This document shows positions 8,154 through 16,965 of a DNA stretch of 59,681 nt, in pieces. The notes under the pieces were generated by a model. The model was not told the DNA's origin, ran no database searches, and saw nothing but the letters and a program-made list of their open reading frames with translations. Position 1 is the first letter of the stretch. Each line of letters starts with the position of its first letter. This stretch comes from Akkermansia sp. (GTDB taxonomy: Bacteria; Verrucomicrobiota; Verrucomicrobiia; Verrucomicrobiales; Akkermansiaceae): assembly GCF_020860705.1 (NCBI RefSeq), contig NZ_JAJBTT010000051.1:1-59681 (forward strand). Direction: 5' to 3'. A program made the translations under genes and the position numbers.

Positions 8154-9422
8154 TTACTTGACGAAGTACAGGATGGCGGCCGTGATGAAGATGTTGATGA
8201 CGGCCAGTTCAAAGAAGACCATCCAGCCGAGCTTCATCACCTGGTCGTAACGGAAGCGGGGCAGCGTCCAGCGTACCCAGACGAAGAAGAAGGCGAAGAA
8301 GAGGAGCTTGAGCACGTACGCAATGAGCTGGCAGATGACCGCCACCCAGTTGGCCACATGTTCGTTCAGCCAGCCGTCCAGGCCGAAGCCGATGGACCAG
8401 CCGCCCAGGAACAGGGTAATCACGAGGGAGGAGCCCACCACCATGGCGGCGTATTCACCCATGAAGAACTGGGCGAATTTCATGGAGGAGTATTCCGTGT
8501 GGTAACCGCCCACCAGATCCGTTTCACATTCGGACATGTCAAAGGGCGTGCGGTTGGCTTCCGCGAAGATGGACGTCAGGAAGATAATGAAGCTGATGGC
8601 GATGGGAATCAGCAGAATCCAGCGCTGCCAGCTCAGGCCTTCCCCCCACACGGGGAGCAGAAGCCAGCCGTTGGCCGCCTGGTATTCCACGATGTTGGAC
8701 AGGTCCAGCGTGCTGTAAATCATCAGCACGGGGATGATGGACAGGCCCATGCTGATTTCATAGGAGATCATCTGGGCGGAGGAACGCACGCCGCCCAGGA
8801 AGGGGAACTTGGAGTTGGAGGACCAGCCCGCCAGCACCAGGCCGTATACGGAGAGGGAAGAGATGGCGAACATCCACAGGGGGCCTACGCTGAGGTTGGC
8901 CACAGCCATGTTCACGTTTCCGTAGGAAGTGTGAAGGTCTCCGGCGAAGGGGACGACGGCCGCCGTCATCAGCGGCGGGGCCAGCACCAGGATGGGAGCG
9001 ATCCAGAAGTACGCGCGGCGGACGAAGGGAGGGGTGAAGTCCTGTTTCAGGAACAGCTTGCCGCCGTCCACCATGGGCTGCACCAGGCCGAAGATCGGAA
9101 TGTCCCGGTCCAGGCGGAAGAAGCGGCACAGGCCGGCGATTTTGCCGTCGTGGGGAAGGCCGAAGTAGTCCAGCGTCTTTTTAAAAGGCAGGTCGGACTT
9201 CATGCCGAAGCGGCGGAAGATGCTCAGGGGGATGCCGGCGCGGTTGGGACCCACGCGGTCCTGGATCCAGGCGGCCACCCGCCGTTCAATGTACACGCAG
9301 ATCGGAATGAACAGAATGGTGATGGCGAAGCAGATGACGATCTTGATCAGCAGGGTGATGATGTAGAACCAGATAGGGTTGCTGAGCACCTCGTCGCAAA
9401 AGGTTAGAATCGAATCAATCAT
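8154..9422 (-). CDS. nuoH: NADH-quinone oxidoreductase subunit H with N-terminal insertion
   Basis: A 422-residue membrane subunit that forms much of the quinone cavity. Typical NuoH is about 325-345 residues. Family motifs include 'YIERRVAAWIQDRVGPNRAG' (about 44-63), 'LVQPMVDGGKLFLKQDFTPP', 'GWSSNSKFPFLGGVRSSAQMISYE' and 'FAEANRTPFDMSECETDLVGGYHTEYSSM'. In ordinary NuoH the GPNRxG motif runs almost directly into the 'LxQxxxDxxK' motif. Here about 45 residues (64-110) are inserted, including two cysteine- or proline-containing turns and several Arg/Lys. The insertion lies at the cytoplasmic rim close to the quinone entry. The frame is continuous. Confidence 0.93.
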   Translation of the reverse strand: MIDSILTFCDEVLSNPIWFYIITLLIKIVICFAITILFIPICVYIERRVAAWIQDRVGPNRAGIPLSIFRRFGMKSDLPFKKTLDYFGLPHDGKIAGLCRFFRLDRDIPIFGLVQPMVDGGKLFLKQDFTPPFVRRAYFWIAPILVLAPPLMTAAVVPFAGDLHTSYGNVNMAVANLSVGPLWMFAISSLSVYGLVLAGWSSNSKFPFLGGVRSSAQMISYEISMGLSIIPVLMIYSTLDLSNIVEYQAANGWLLLPVWGEGLSWQRWILLIPIAISFIIFLTSIFAEANRTPFDMSECETDLVGGYHTEYSSMKFAQFFMGEYAAMVVGSSLVITLFLGGWSIGFGLDGWLNEHVANWVAVICQLIAYVLKLLFFAFFFVWVRWTLPRFRYDQVMKLGWMVFFELAVINIFITAAILYFVK

Positions 9423-9457
9423 GGCGGATTAACAGGTTGTGTGCGTGTGAAGTGTGA

Positions 9458-11194
9458 TTAGCGGCCCTGGTTTTTTTCACGTTCCACCACGGGAATGGTG
9501 ACGCCGGTTTCCAGAATGGGCTGGCCCCCGTCTCCGATGGAGCCCCAGGTAACGCCGTGGAGAGCGTCGTATTCCGTGCTCATGACGGTGAGGACGTCCA
9601 GGGCGGAGTTAAAGTCCTTCAGTGCCGGATTGCCCCCCAGGGAAAGGGTGAGGTCCCGGAGAATCTGCCAGTCGTCCCTAGCGTAGCCCACGGGCTGGAT
9701 GGCCCGGTTCAGGCGCTGGATGCGGCCCGTGACGTTGATCATGGTGCCGAATTTTTCAGCGTAGGTAACGCCCGGAAGGACGAGGTCCGCGTGGCGCGCC
9801 GTTTCATTCGCGCTGTGGGCGGTCATGAAGAGGTAGTCCAGCTTGTCCAGGTCTTCCGCCGTGAAGCCTGCTTCCGGGGCGGTGAGGTCTTCTCCCAGCG
9901 TGAGAATGCCCTTGATGGAGCCGTTGCGCACGCCGTCGCGGATGGCGGCCAGCTTAGAGCCGGGTTCAATGCCCAGCACCAGTCTGGCCCCGTTCGTGTT
10001 CGGGTTGCGGTCCGCGGCGATCAGCATGCCGTCGCTTTCACCCGTGCGGGGGACGATGTCCACCTGGTCCGTGCCGATTTGGGCGGCCAGATGGCGGACC
10101 ATGTAAAGTTCTTCATTGGTCATGCGCCCGGAGGCGATGATGGCGATCTGGCCCGGGGAGATGCGTTTGACGGCTTCCGTGAGGGAGGCCAGGGCGGGTT
10201 CCCAGGTGGATGGGCGGTGGGGAGCGCCTGCGTCCGTACGGATGACGGGCTGGGGGATGCGCGTTTCCGCGTTGATGTATTTGTAATTCAGTCGGTGGGA
10301 GTCCGGCATCCAGCAGGAGTTCACGGCGTCGTTCTGGCGCGGAGTGATGCGGTACACCTTGTCTTCACGCGTCCAGAGGGTAATGTTGGTGCCCGTGCCG
10401 CAATCCACGTCAATGGTTTTGGTTTCCTTCAGGAACCACACGCGCATCTTGAAGCGGAAGTCCTTGGAGGTGAGCGCGCCCACCGGGCACAGGTCCACGG
10501 TGTTCAGGGAATAATTGCTGTCCAGCTCCCGGCCCGGGTAGACCGTGATGGCGTTGAAGGTGCCGCGCTGGGACATCGTCAGCACTTCGTCGTGCATGAT
10601 GTCGCGCATGAAGCGCACGCAGCGGCCGCAGAGCACGCAGCGTTCCTGGTCCAGGTTCACGCGCGGGCCGATGCTCAGGTTCTTGCCCTTCTTGGTCTTG
10701 CCTTCCTCATAGCGGCCTTCCACCTGTCCGTAGTCATTGGAGTATTCCTGGAGCTTGCATTCCCCGGCCTGGTCACAGATGGGGCAGTCCAGCGGGTGGC
10801 TGGTCAGCAGGAATTCCAGCACGCCGCGACGCGCTTCACTGGACAGCGGGCTGTCCGTGCGGATACCCATGTTTTCCGCCACCGTATTCGCGCAGGAGAT
10901 AATGGGGCGGGGCATCCACTGGATGTTCTGGTAACCGCGTTCATCATAGGAGGGCGTCTGGCCCGGCGCCAGCCTGGGCGGCATCCCCTGTTCCACCAGG
11001 CACATGCGGCAGGAGCCGACGACGGCCAGCTTGGGGTGGTAGCAGAAGCACGGAATGGGCACGCCCACGGAACGGCAGGCGTCTGCAATCCGCGTTCCGC
11101 GGGGGAACTGGTGCCACGTTCCGTTGATTTGGACGTTCACCTTGCCTTCCGCGGCGGCAATGTCTTTGGGGAGTTTGGAAGCTTCTTCACTCAT
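9458..11194 (-). CDS. nuoG: NADH-quinone oxidoreductase subunit G (short form)
   Basis: A 578-residue subunit of the electron-input module. The N-terminal 2Fe-2S domain has C51, C62, C65 and C101. It is followed by the His-Cys3 cluster ('SHPLDCPICDQAGEC') and a 4Fe-4S domain ('CVLCGRCVRF' with 'LCPVGAL'). The rest resembles a reduced molybdopterin-oxidoreductase fold. The CxxCxxxC motif for the extra N7 cluster of E. coli-type NuoG is absent; only an isolated cysteine ('VDCGTGTN') remains. It is much shorter than E. coli NuoG (about 900 residues). It lies between nuoF and nuoH with short gaps. Confidence 0.92.
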   Translation of the reverse strand: MSEEASKLPKDIAAAEGKVNVQINGTWHQFPRGTRIADACRSVGVPIPCFCYHPKLAVVGSCRMCLVEQGMPPRLAPGQTPSYDERGYQNIQWMPRPIISCANTVAENMGIRTDSPLSSEARRGVLEFLLTSHPLDCPICDQAGECKLQEYSNDYGQVEGRYEEGKTKKGKNLSIGPRVNLDQERCVLCGRCVRFMRDIMHDEVLTMSQRGTFNAITVYPGRELDSNYSLNTVDLCPVGALTSKDFRFKMRVWFLKETKTIDVDCGTGTNITLWTREDKVYRITPRQNDAVNSCWMPDSHRLNYKYINAETRIPQPVIRTDAGAPHRPSTWEPALASLTEAVKRISPGQIAIIASGRMTNEELYMVRHLAAQIGTDQVDIVPRTGESDGMLIAADRNPNTNGARLVLGIEPGSKLAAIRDGVRNGSIKGILTLGEDLTAPEAGFTAEDLDKLDYLFMTAHSANETARHADLVLPGVTYAEKFGTMINVTGRIQRLNRAIQPVGYARDDWQILRDLTLSLGGNPALKDFNSALDVLTVMSTEYDALHGVTWGSIGDGGQPILETGVTIPVVEREKNQGR

Positions 11195-11245
11195 GATGAC
11201 GGATGGGAGGGAAATGGAATTGAAAACTGGTGTTGCGTTCTGCTG

Positions 11246-12646
11246 TTAGCGGGTGAGGTAGCGGGTCTGTTCCCTGCCTTCCCTGGTGTGGGGCAGGCAG
11301 GCGTTAAAGGGATCCGTCAGGGCCAGGAATTCCTCCTTGAACTTGGAGACCATGGCCTGGGTGGGCCAGGAGGCGGCTTCACCGAAGGCGCAGACCGTCT
11401 TCCCTTCAATCTGGTTGGCCACTTCAATCAGCAGATCCACGTCGGACGGGGCGGCCTTGCCCTCCAGGATGCGGGTGCTGAGCTTCATCATCCACGGGCA
11501 GCCTTCCCGGCAGGGAGTGCACTGGCCGCAGGATTCATGGGCGTAAAAGCGGTTGATGTTGTTGATAGCCCAGGGCATGGAGCGGGAATCGTCCATGACG
11601 ATGACCGCACCGGAGCCGGACATGGAGCCGTGCTGAGCAATGCTGTCCAGGTCCAGTGGAATGTCGAAGAAGGAGATTTTGCCCGTGGATCCGTCCGGAT
11701 TCTTTACCTTGTACTCCACGTCCGTGCGCATCACCTTAGAGGAGGAGCCGCCGGGAATGACGGCCTTGAACTCACGGCCGTCGCGGGGGCCTCCGCAGAC
11801 GTCGTACAGCAGTTCGCCAAAAGTCATGGACCCGGAAATGATTTCATAGAACCCCGGGCGCTTCACGTCGCCGGAAACTCCGATGATGCGGGTGCCGGGG
11901 GAGCGTTTGGCTCCTTCCTGGCTGTAGGCTTCCCCTCCCATGGCGATGACGTGCTTCACCTGGCAGAGGGATTCCACGTTGTTCACGATGGTGGGACAGC
12001 CGTACAGGCCGATGGCGGCCGGGAAATAGGGGGGCTTGATGCGCGGGTAGGGGCGCACGCCTTCCAGAGAGTTGATCAGGGAGGTTTCTTCACCGCAGAT
12101 GTAGGCGCCGGCGCCGCGGTGCAGGTGGATTTCCAGATCATAGCCGGACCCCAGGATGTTTTTGCCCAGGAAGTTGCGTTCGCGGGCTTCCTGAAGGGCC
12201 TTGAGCATGGTTTCCGCGGCAAGGGGGAATTCCTCGCGCATGTAGATGTACGCCAGGTGCGCGCCCACTGCGTAGCAGGAGATGATCATCCCTTCCAGAA
12301 GCTGGTGGGGATCCTGATGGACGACGAAACGGTCCTTGAAGGTGCCGGGTTCGGATTCGTCACAATTGCAGATCAGGTAAACGGGCTTGGTGTTGTTCGG
12401 CGGAATGAAGGTCCACTTCACGCCGGTGGGGAAACCTGCCCCGCCGCGGCCCCGCAGGCCGGATTTTTTCACCTCGTCAATAATGGCCTTCGGCTCCATG
12501 CCGAGCGCCTTTTTCAGTTCTTCATAGCCGTCGTCGGACAGATAGCAGTCAATGGAAGTGTTCCAGCCTTCGCGATTGACGTTTTTCAGGATGCGGCGCG
12601 TTTCCCTGGGGTGGGGTTCTTTACCGGGAAGATAGGTGATGCTCAT
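11246..12646 (-). CDS. nuoF: NADH-quinone oxidoreductase subunit F
   Basis: A 466-residue NADH-oxidising flavoprotein. The glycine-rich NADH site is 'GLRGRGGAGFPTG' (about 63-75), the FMN-binding region is 'GAGAYICGEETSLINSLEG', and the N3 4Fe-4S ligands are 'CGQCTPC' (about residue 372) with a distal cysteine near 417. It passes electrons from NADH through FMN to the NuoE/NuoG clusters. It is 33 bases downstream of nuoE. Confidence 0.95.
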   Translation of the reverse strand: MSITYLPGKEPHPRETRRILKNVNREGWNTSIDCYLSDDGYEELKKALGMEPKAIIDEVKKSGLRGRGGAGFPTGVKWTFIPPNNTKPVYLICNCDESEPGTFKDRFVVHQDPHQLLEGMIISCYAVGAHLAYIYMREEFPLAAETMLKALQEARERNFLGKNILGSGYDLEIHLHRGAGAYICGEETSLINSLEGVRPYPRIKPPYFPAAIGLYGCPTIVNNVESLCQVKHVIAMGGEAYSQEGAKRSPGTRIIGVSGDVKRPGFYEIISGSMTFGELLYDVCGGPRDGREFKAVIPGGSSSKVMRTDVEYKVKNPDGSTGKISFFDIPLDLDSIAQHGSMSGSGAVIVMDDSRSMPWAINNINRFYAHESCGQCTPCREGCPWMMKLSTRILEGKAAPSDVDLLIEVANQIEGKTVCAFGEAASWPTQAMVSKFKEEFLALTDPFNACLPHTREGREQTRYLTR

Positions 12647-12679
12647 GGCGAAAATCTGGTGCGGATGGGGTGGAAAAGG

Positions 12680-13261
12680 TTAGGCGTTCTGGTGCTTGGC
12701 GATCACTTCCTCCAACAACTCCGGAGTGACTTTTTCATACAGGAGGTCATTGACCATCATGTTGGGGCCGAAGCCGCAGTTGGCCAGGCATTCCACTCCC
12801 TCCACGCTCCACAGGCCGTCAGGGCTGACGCCGATGGGATGGTGGTGGTCAATGCCGCCCTTGTCAATGCCCAGGCGCGAGCAGATGGTGTCAAACAGGC
12901 TGTCCGCTCCCGCCATGGCGCAGGAAAGGGTGCGGCACACGCGGATGTGGGTCTTGCCAGGGCACATCTGGCGCAGGCCGGGATAGAACGTGACCACGCC
13001 CAGCACGTGGGCGGCGGATACGTTCAGCTTTTCCCCCACCCAGGCAATGGCGTCTCCGCAGATAAAGCCGAATTTTTTCTGGATTTCATGCAGGATGGGA
13101 AGCACGGCGGACTGCTGCCTGCCTTCCGGATAGTGCGTGATGTATTCGTTTGCGGCGGCGTCAAGTTCCGGCGTTACTTCAAAAGCCGGGTAAAACCGTT
13201 CGCCCGGGCTAGGCTGGTGGGCGATAGTCGCGTCGATGGCGTTTTCAGCGTAATCGGACAT
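12680..13261 (-). CDS. nuoE: NADH-quinone oxidoreductase subunit E
   Basis: A 193-residue thioredoxin-fold subunit carrying the N1a 2Fe-2S cluster. The four ligands are C109, C114, C158 and C162 ('VCRTLSCAMAG' and 'ECLANCGFGPN'). Length is slightly above the usual 160-180, because of an N-terminal extension of about 20 residues. It partners with NuoF and NuoG in the NADH dehydrogenase module and sits 49 bases after nuoD. Confidence 0.94.
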   Translation of the reverse strand: MSDYAENAIDATIAHQPSPGERFYPAFEVTPELDAAANEYITHYPEGRQQSAVLPILHEIQKKFGFICGDAIAWVGEKLNVSAAHVLGVVTFYPGLRQMCPGKTHIRVCRTLSCAMAGADSLFDTICSRLGIDKGGIDHHHPIGVSPDGLWSVEGVECLANCGFGPNMMVNDLLYEKVTPELLEEVIAKHQNA

Positions 13262-13310
13262 GGGGAGAAAATTTGGTGTTTGTGTTGGAAAGAAAGAGGA
13301 AGGCGGTTGT

Positions 13311-14555
13311 TTAGCGGTCGCATTCGCCCATCACGAAGTCGAAGGAGCCGAGAATGGCCGGAACGTCAGAAACCAAGTGTCCCTTCAGCAATTCCGGCAG
13401 GATGGACAGGTTGCAGAAGGAGGGGGAGCGCATGCGCAGTCGGTTGGGCAAGCCGCCGCCCTTGGAATCAAGGAAGAAGCCCAGCTCTCCCTTCGGGTTT
13501 TCCGCGGCGAAGTAAACCTGACCGGCGGGAGCGTTCACGCCCATGGTTGTGGTCATGAACTGGCGGATGAGGGATTCCATGTCTGTCATCACCTTCTTCT
13601 TTTCCGGAAGCGTACCCTTGGTATCCACCATGTTGATGGGGCCGTCCGGCATCGTTTCAATGACTTGGCGGATGATGCGCAGGGACTGGCGCATTTCTTC
13701 AATGCGCACGGTGAAGCGGTCGTAGCAGTCGCCGTATTCGCCGATGGGGACGTCGAATTCGTAATTTTCGTAACCCAGGTAGGGGTTGGTCTTGCGCAGG
13801 TCGCGCTTGATGCCGCTGGCGCGCAGGTTGGCGCCGGTAAGACCCCAGGAGAGCGCCTTTTCACGGCTGATGACGCCCACGCCCTGGAGGCGGTCGATGA
13901 AAATCTTGTTCTTGAGCAGCAGGGCTTCCGTTTCATCCAGGGTCTTGCCCGCCTCATCACAGAAGACAAGCACTTCCTTCAGCATTTCGTTCGGCACGTC
14001 GCGCGTCTGGCCGCCGATGCGGGTGTAGGAGGAAGTGAAGCGTGCTCCAGTGAGCTGTTCGTAGAAATTATGGATTTTTTCACGTTCCTCATAGCAGTAC
14101 AGGAAGACGGTCATGGCGCCTACGTCCATGCCGTACACGCCCACGCCCAGGATGTGGGAGGAAAAGCGGGAAAGCTCCAGGGCCAGCACGCGCAGGGCCT
14201 GTCCGCGGGGCGGCAGTTCCCAGCCCAGCAGTTTTTCCACCGCGCAGGCATAGGCGATGTTGTTGGACAGGGGGGCCAGGTAGTCAAAGCGGTCGGTATA
14301 GGGGACGAACTGATTGTACTGGATGGTCTCGCCGATTTTTTCCATGCCGCGGTGCAGGTGGCCCACCACAGGATCGCAGCTGATAATTTCTTCACCATCA
14401 AGTTCCAGTACCAGGCGCAGCACGCCGTGAGTGGCAGGGTGGGAGGGGCCCACGTTCAGGGTCATCGTTTCTCCGAGCGGTTCGGATGTATTGGTGAGAT
14501 AGTCTGCGTTAGCGGCTGTATCTGCAATGGCGAAAGTTTTAGTGCTCGTCTTCAT
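13311..14555 (-). CDS. nuoD: NADH-quinone oxidoreductase subunit D
   Basis: A 414-residue 49-kDa-type subunit that lines the quinone head-group site. 'MTLNVGPSHPATHGVLRL' near the N-terminus is the NuoD signature, and the C-terminal '...GSFDFVMGECDR' ending is also typical. An N-terminal tail of about 30 Ser/Thr/Ala-rich residues precedes the core. The ATG at 14555 is the first in the frame with sensible context. It is the first gene of the operon here; nuoA, nuoB and nuoC, which normally precede it, are absent upstream. Confidence 0.94.
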   Translation of the reverse strand: MKTSTKTFAIADTAANADYLTNTSEPLGETMTLNVGPSHPATHGVLRLVLELDGEEIISCDPVVGHLHRGMEKIGETIQYNQFVPYTDRFDYLAPLSNNIAYACAVEKLLGWELPPRGQALRVLALELSRFSSHILGVGVYGMDVGAMTVFLYCYEEREKIHNFYEQLTGARFTSSYTRIGGQTRDVPNEMLKEVLVFCDEAGKTLDETEALLLKNKIFIDRLQGVGVISREKALSWGLTGANLRASGIKRDLRKTNPYLGYENYEFDVPIGEYGDCYDRFTVRIEEMRQSLRIIRQVIETMPDGPINMVDTKGTLPEKKKVMTDMESLIRQFMTTTMGVNAPAGQVYFAAENPKGELGFFLDSKGGGLPNRLRMRSPSFCNLSILPELLKGHLVSDVPAILGSFDFVMGECDR

Positions 14556-14598
14556 GTGGATGTCCGTGCCTGGCTGAACCTGATAATGGTGCCGAATG

Positions 14599-14626
14599 AT
14601 TATGCCACTTCAGACCATGCGGGCAA
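14599..14626 (-). promoter_or_regulatory. Candidate nuo operon promoter
   Basis: On the leftward strand TTGCCC and CATAAT are 16 bases apart, 44 bases upstream of the nuoD ATG. Both hexamers resemble sigma-70 elements (four or five matches each). Position and spacing are right, but this is pattern matching only. Confidence 0.4.
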
Positions 14627-14932
14627 GCCAAATGTCAGTTTTTTTGGCATTCCGGGGGAGCTTTCCACGTTGATGCGGAAGTCTCCTCAACTTATGAATG
14701 TTAGATTCTTCTAACATTAAATACCTGCATGGGAGAGGAGGAATAGGAGGCGGAACGCATTTGGAATCCCATGCTATCTGCAATGGCAGGAAAAATGGGG
14801 GGCGGGAATATATTTTCCCTGTCCATGGGGCTCCGTGTCCGGGAAAAGAGGGCGGCGGATTTCCCGTCATGAAACTTTTCTGTAGCAAAATGGAGGAGAT
14901 ATTGATGATTTTCTTTATTGCTTCATGTTTTT

Positions 14933-15035
14933 GCAAGGAGAGGGAGGCCCTTGCTCCCGGGAAGAGGGTATATGGGGGCAAAATATGGGGAAGGATTTAT
15001 ACTGTGGCGTCTCAAGACTGCCCCGTTGGAAAGAG
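14933..15035. repeat. Dispersed intergenic repeat, copy A
   Basis: It begins GCAAGG..GAGGCCCTTGCTCCC and continues with a stretch containing AAAATATGGGGAAGGA, then GGCGTC.CAAGA. The same order of blocks occurs in copy B at roughly three-quarters identity by eye. The hairpin at its head is partly degenerate compared with copies B and C. Confidence 0.55.
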
Positions 15036-15104
15036 AGGCGGTTATGGAATGCTACAAGTCTCTGCGGCTTCTGAGGAGGCTGAAAGGTCAGAATCTACCT
15101 TTTT

Positions 15105-15200
15105 ACAAGGGCCGGGAGGCCCTTGTTCCCAGGATTAGGGTATGTGGAGAAAATATGGGGAAGGAGCTATCTTCGGCGTCCAAGATTGCTCCATGGAAAA
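15105..15200. repeat. Dispersed intergenic repeat, copy B
   Basis: It opens with a perfect hairpin, arms ACAAGGGCC and GGCCCTTGT around a GGGA loop, followed by TTCCCAGG, AAAATATGGGGAAGGAG and GGCGTCCAAGA. These blocks match copy A in order and spacing, and the head matches copy C near 19393. Confidence 0.6.
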
Positions 15201-15308
15201 GGGAGTTCTCCCTCCGGGGTGCTGGAAAGCGGCCGCGTTCGTCAAGGTTTCCGGTTTGCCGCCTATCCTGTTAGCCGGCGGAAGAGTCGTCGTGAAGAGA
15301 TTCCGGAA

Positions 15309-16772
15309 TTATTTGACGACGTTCTGGGGAATGAAGTGCATTTCCTGCTCCGCGATGCCGAATTGCCAGGTGGCCGTCTGCCAAAGATTGGCGGAAAGGT
15401 TTTTCCACCGGACCTGGACGGTTACGGGACTGAGGCGGAGAGGGCGGGAAGGAGTCCATTTCAGGATTTTCTCCTTGGGATCGTACTGGGCGTTCACCAG
15501 GCCGAAGCCGGAGACGCGCATTTCCACCTGCTTGGGGTCGAAGGAAGGTTCCCTGGCCAGGGAGATGGAAATGTCCGGCGTCTGGTTCTTCACGACGGTA
15601 TTGGCCGCCGGATAGACGGGCTGCGCCGGGGCGGGATAGGAATTCAGGCTGTTTCCATGGTTGCCGGGGGTGGCCGACGGCGTTTCCGGAGCGCTGGGAA
15701 GGTTGAAATTCATGGCTCTGGTGAATGTCTTGGGATCCTTGCCGAAGACCATGTAGCGGTGGATGCGCCAGCGGTCCGTATCCTTGGTGACTTTTTTGGG
15801 AATGACCGTGAAGGCCGCCTGGAACCCGGCTTCCTCCGCCTTCGTGATCATGTCCGGCAGGACGAATCCGCCCGGATAGCAATAGGCCTCCACGGTGGAA
15901 CCGGGGAATTTTTCCTGAAGGATGGTGCGGGAATTGCTTATTTCCGCTTCCGCCAGGTCCAGAACCGCCTGCGTTCCCTTCCGCTGGGCGGCGCGCCAGG
16001 ATTTGGGGTACAGGTGGCTGACGGAATGGCTGCCCAGCGTGGCTCCGTTATTCAGCATTTCCTGAATCTGGTCATGGCTCATGGCGGAACCGCGTCCCGT
16101 AATGAATTTGGTGTAAGGGAACACGGTAAAGGGAAATCCCGTTTCCTTGAGGATGGGATAGGCGTCCGTGTAGACGCTCTTCCAGCCGTCGTCAATGGTG
16201 ATCATCACGCATTTGGCTGGAAGCTGCCTGGTTCCCAGTTTCCATTCCAGGAACTCCTTCATGGAGATGACGGGCACACCGCTGGCTTTCAGCGCCTGCA
16301 TCTGGGCGCGGAAGACGTCCGTGTTCATGCGCATTTCCGTGGCGGGAAGGGTGCGGCTGAAATCATGGTAGCCCAGAATGGCTACGCGGGTTTCATGCTG
16401 GGGTACCGGAACGGGTGAAAAGGCCGTGGGGGGAATGACGGGGACCGCTCCCGCAGGAGCCGCCGGGGCATGCAGGTTCGTTTCACCGGGAATCGGCTCC
16501 GCATTCGGGATAGGCTCTGCAGACGGGACGGAGGCGCCCGTTTCACCGGGAATGGGTTCCGCCATGGGAATGTTTTCCTCCCCCCGGTTGGCTTCGATCA
16601 ATTCTTTGACGGGAACGATTCCGGCAGCGGGATCCCCCTTGATGGTGCCTCCGGTGACAGGTCCCGGAGCCAGGGGAAGAGGAGCGGCGGGGGGCAGGTC
16701 CGGCGGAAGTTCCGCGCATGCGGCACCCGCTGCAATCATGAAAATGGAAAGGAAGCTTAGGGCGGAGCGCAT
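15309..16772 (-). CDS. Exported polysaccharide deacetylase (NodB/CE4 type)
   Basis: A 487-residue exported enzyme. Residues 1-20 are a signal peptide ending ACA. Residues 21-125 form a proline-rich linker with three 'AEPIPxxE'-like repeats. The NodB domain (about 130-350) shows the metal-binding set: the TIDDG motif with D194 and D195, and 'HSVSH' with H249 and H253, matching the usual TFDDG and HxxxH motifs. 'YCYPGG' corresponds to motif 3. The last 100 residues may be a carbohydrate-binding or fold-back domain. It probably removes N- or O-acetyl groups from a cell-wall or host polysaccharide; the exact substrate cannot be read. It is divergent from the antiporter gene. Confidence 0.85.
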   Translation of the reverse strand: MRSALSFLSIFMIAAGAACAELPPDLPPAAPLPLAPGPVTGGTIKGDPAAGIVPVKELIEANRGEENIPMAEPIPGETGASVPSAEPIPNAEPIPGETNLHAPAAPAGAVPVIPPTAFSPVPVPQHETRVAILGYHDFSRTLPATEMRMNTDVFRAQMQALKASGVPVISMKEFLEWKLGTRQLPAKCVMITIDDGWKSVYTDAYPILKETGFPFTVFPYTKFITGRGSAMSHDQIQEMLNNGATLGSHSVSHLYPKSWRAAQRKGTQAVLDLAEAEISNSRTILQEKFPGSTVEAYCYPGGFVLPDMITKAEEAGFQAAFTVIPKKVTKDTDRWRIHRYMVFGKDPKTFTRAMNFNLPSAPETPSATPGNHGNSLNSYPAPAQPVYPAANTVVKNQTPDISISLAREPSFDPKQVEMRVSGFGLVNAQYDPKEKILKWTPSRPLRLSPVTVQVRWKNLSANLWQTATWQFGIAEQEMHFIPQNVVK

Positions 16773-16965
16773 ACCTGCAACTACTATTTTTAAGTTTCCT
16801 GTTCAACCTTAAACTAAGGCAGGCATGACAGCCTTTCCCCTGCCGCGTGCGCTCCTTTTCAGGTCCGTACGGGTTTTTCCGGATGGAATGCGTTCCCTTT
16901 AAAAAGTATGCAGACTCATTTTCAGCTCGCGGAAAAAAGGGGAGGCGTTTAGTCTGTCCGCAGAC

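Larger units (their letters stand above)
14627..15308. other. Repeat-bearing intergenic region
   Basis: About 680 bases between the nuo promoter and the end of the deacetylase gene, without a convincing gene. Several overlapping open frames exist on both strands, but they are low-complexity and span repeat copies. The region carries two related copies of an intergenic repeat (14933-15035 and 15105-15200). It ends with GTTTCCGGTTTGCCGCCT, which is found again near 27406. Confidence 0.5.

Noticed and set aside
9557..13558. A 1333-codon open frame opposite nuoG-nuoF-nuoE
   Set aside because: It is antisense to three genes with clear catalytic motifs. The composition (Gly, His, Val, Ala, Asp rich) is typical of a shadow frame of GC-rich genes.
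14698..15615. Overlapping rightward frames in the nuo-deacetylase gap
   Set aside because: They run through the repeat copies, have low-complexity content, and one continues antisense into the deacetylase gene.
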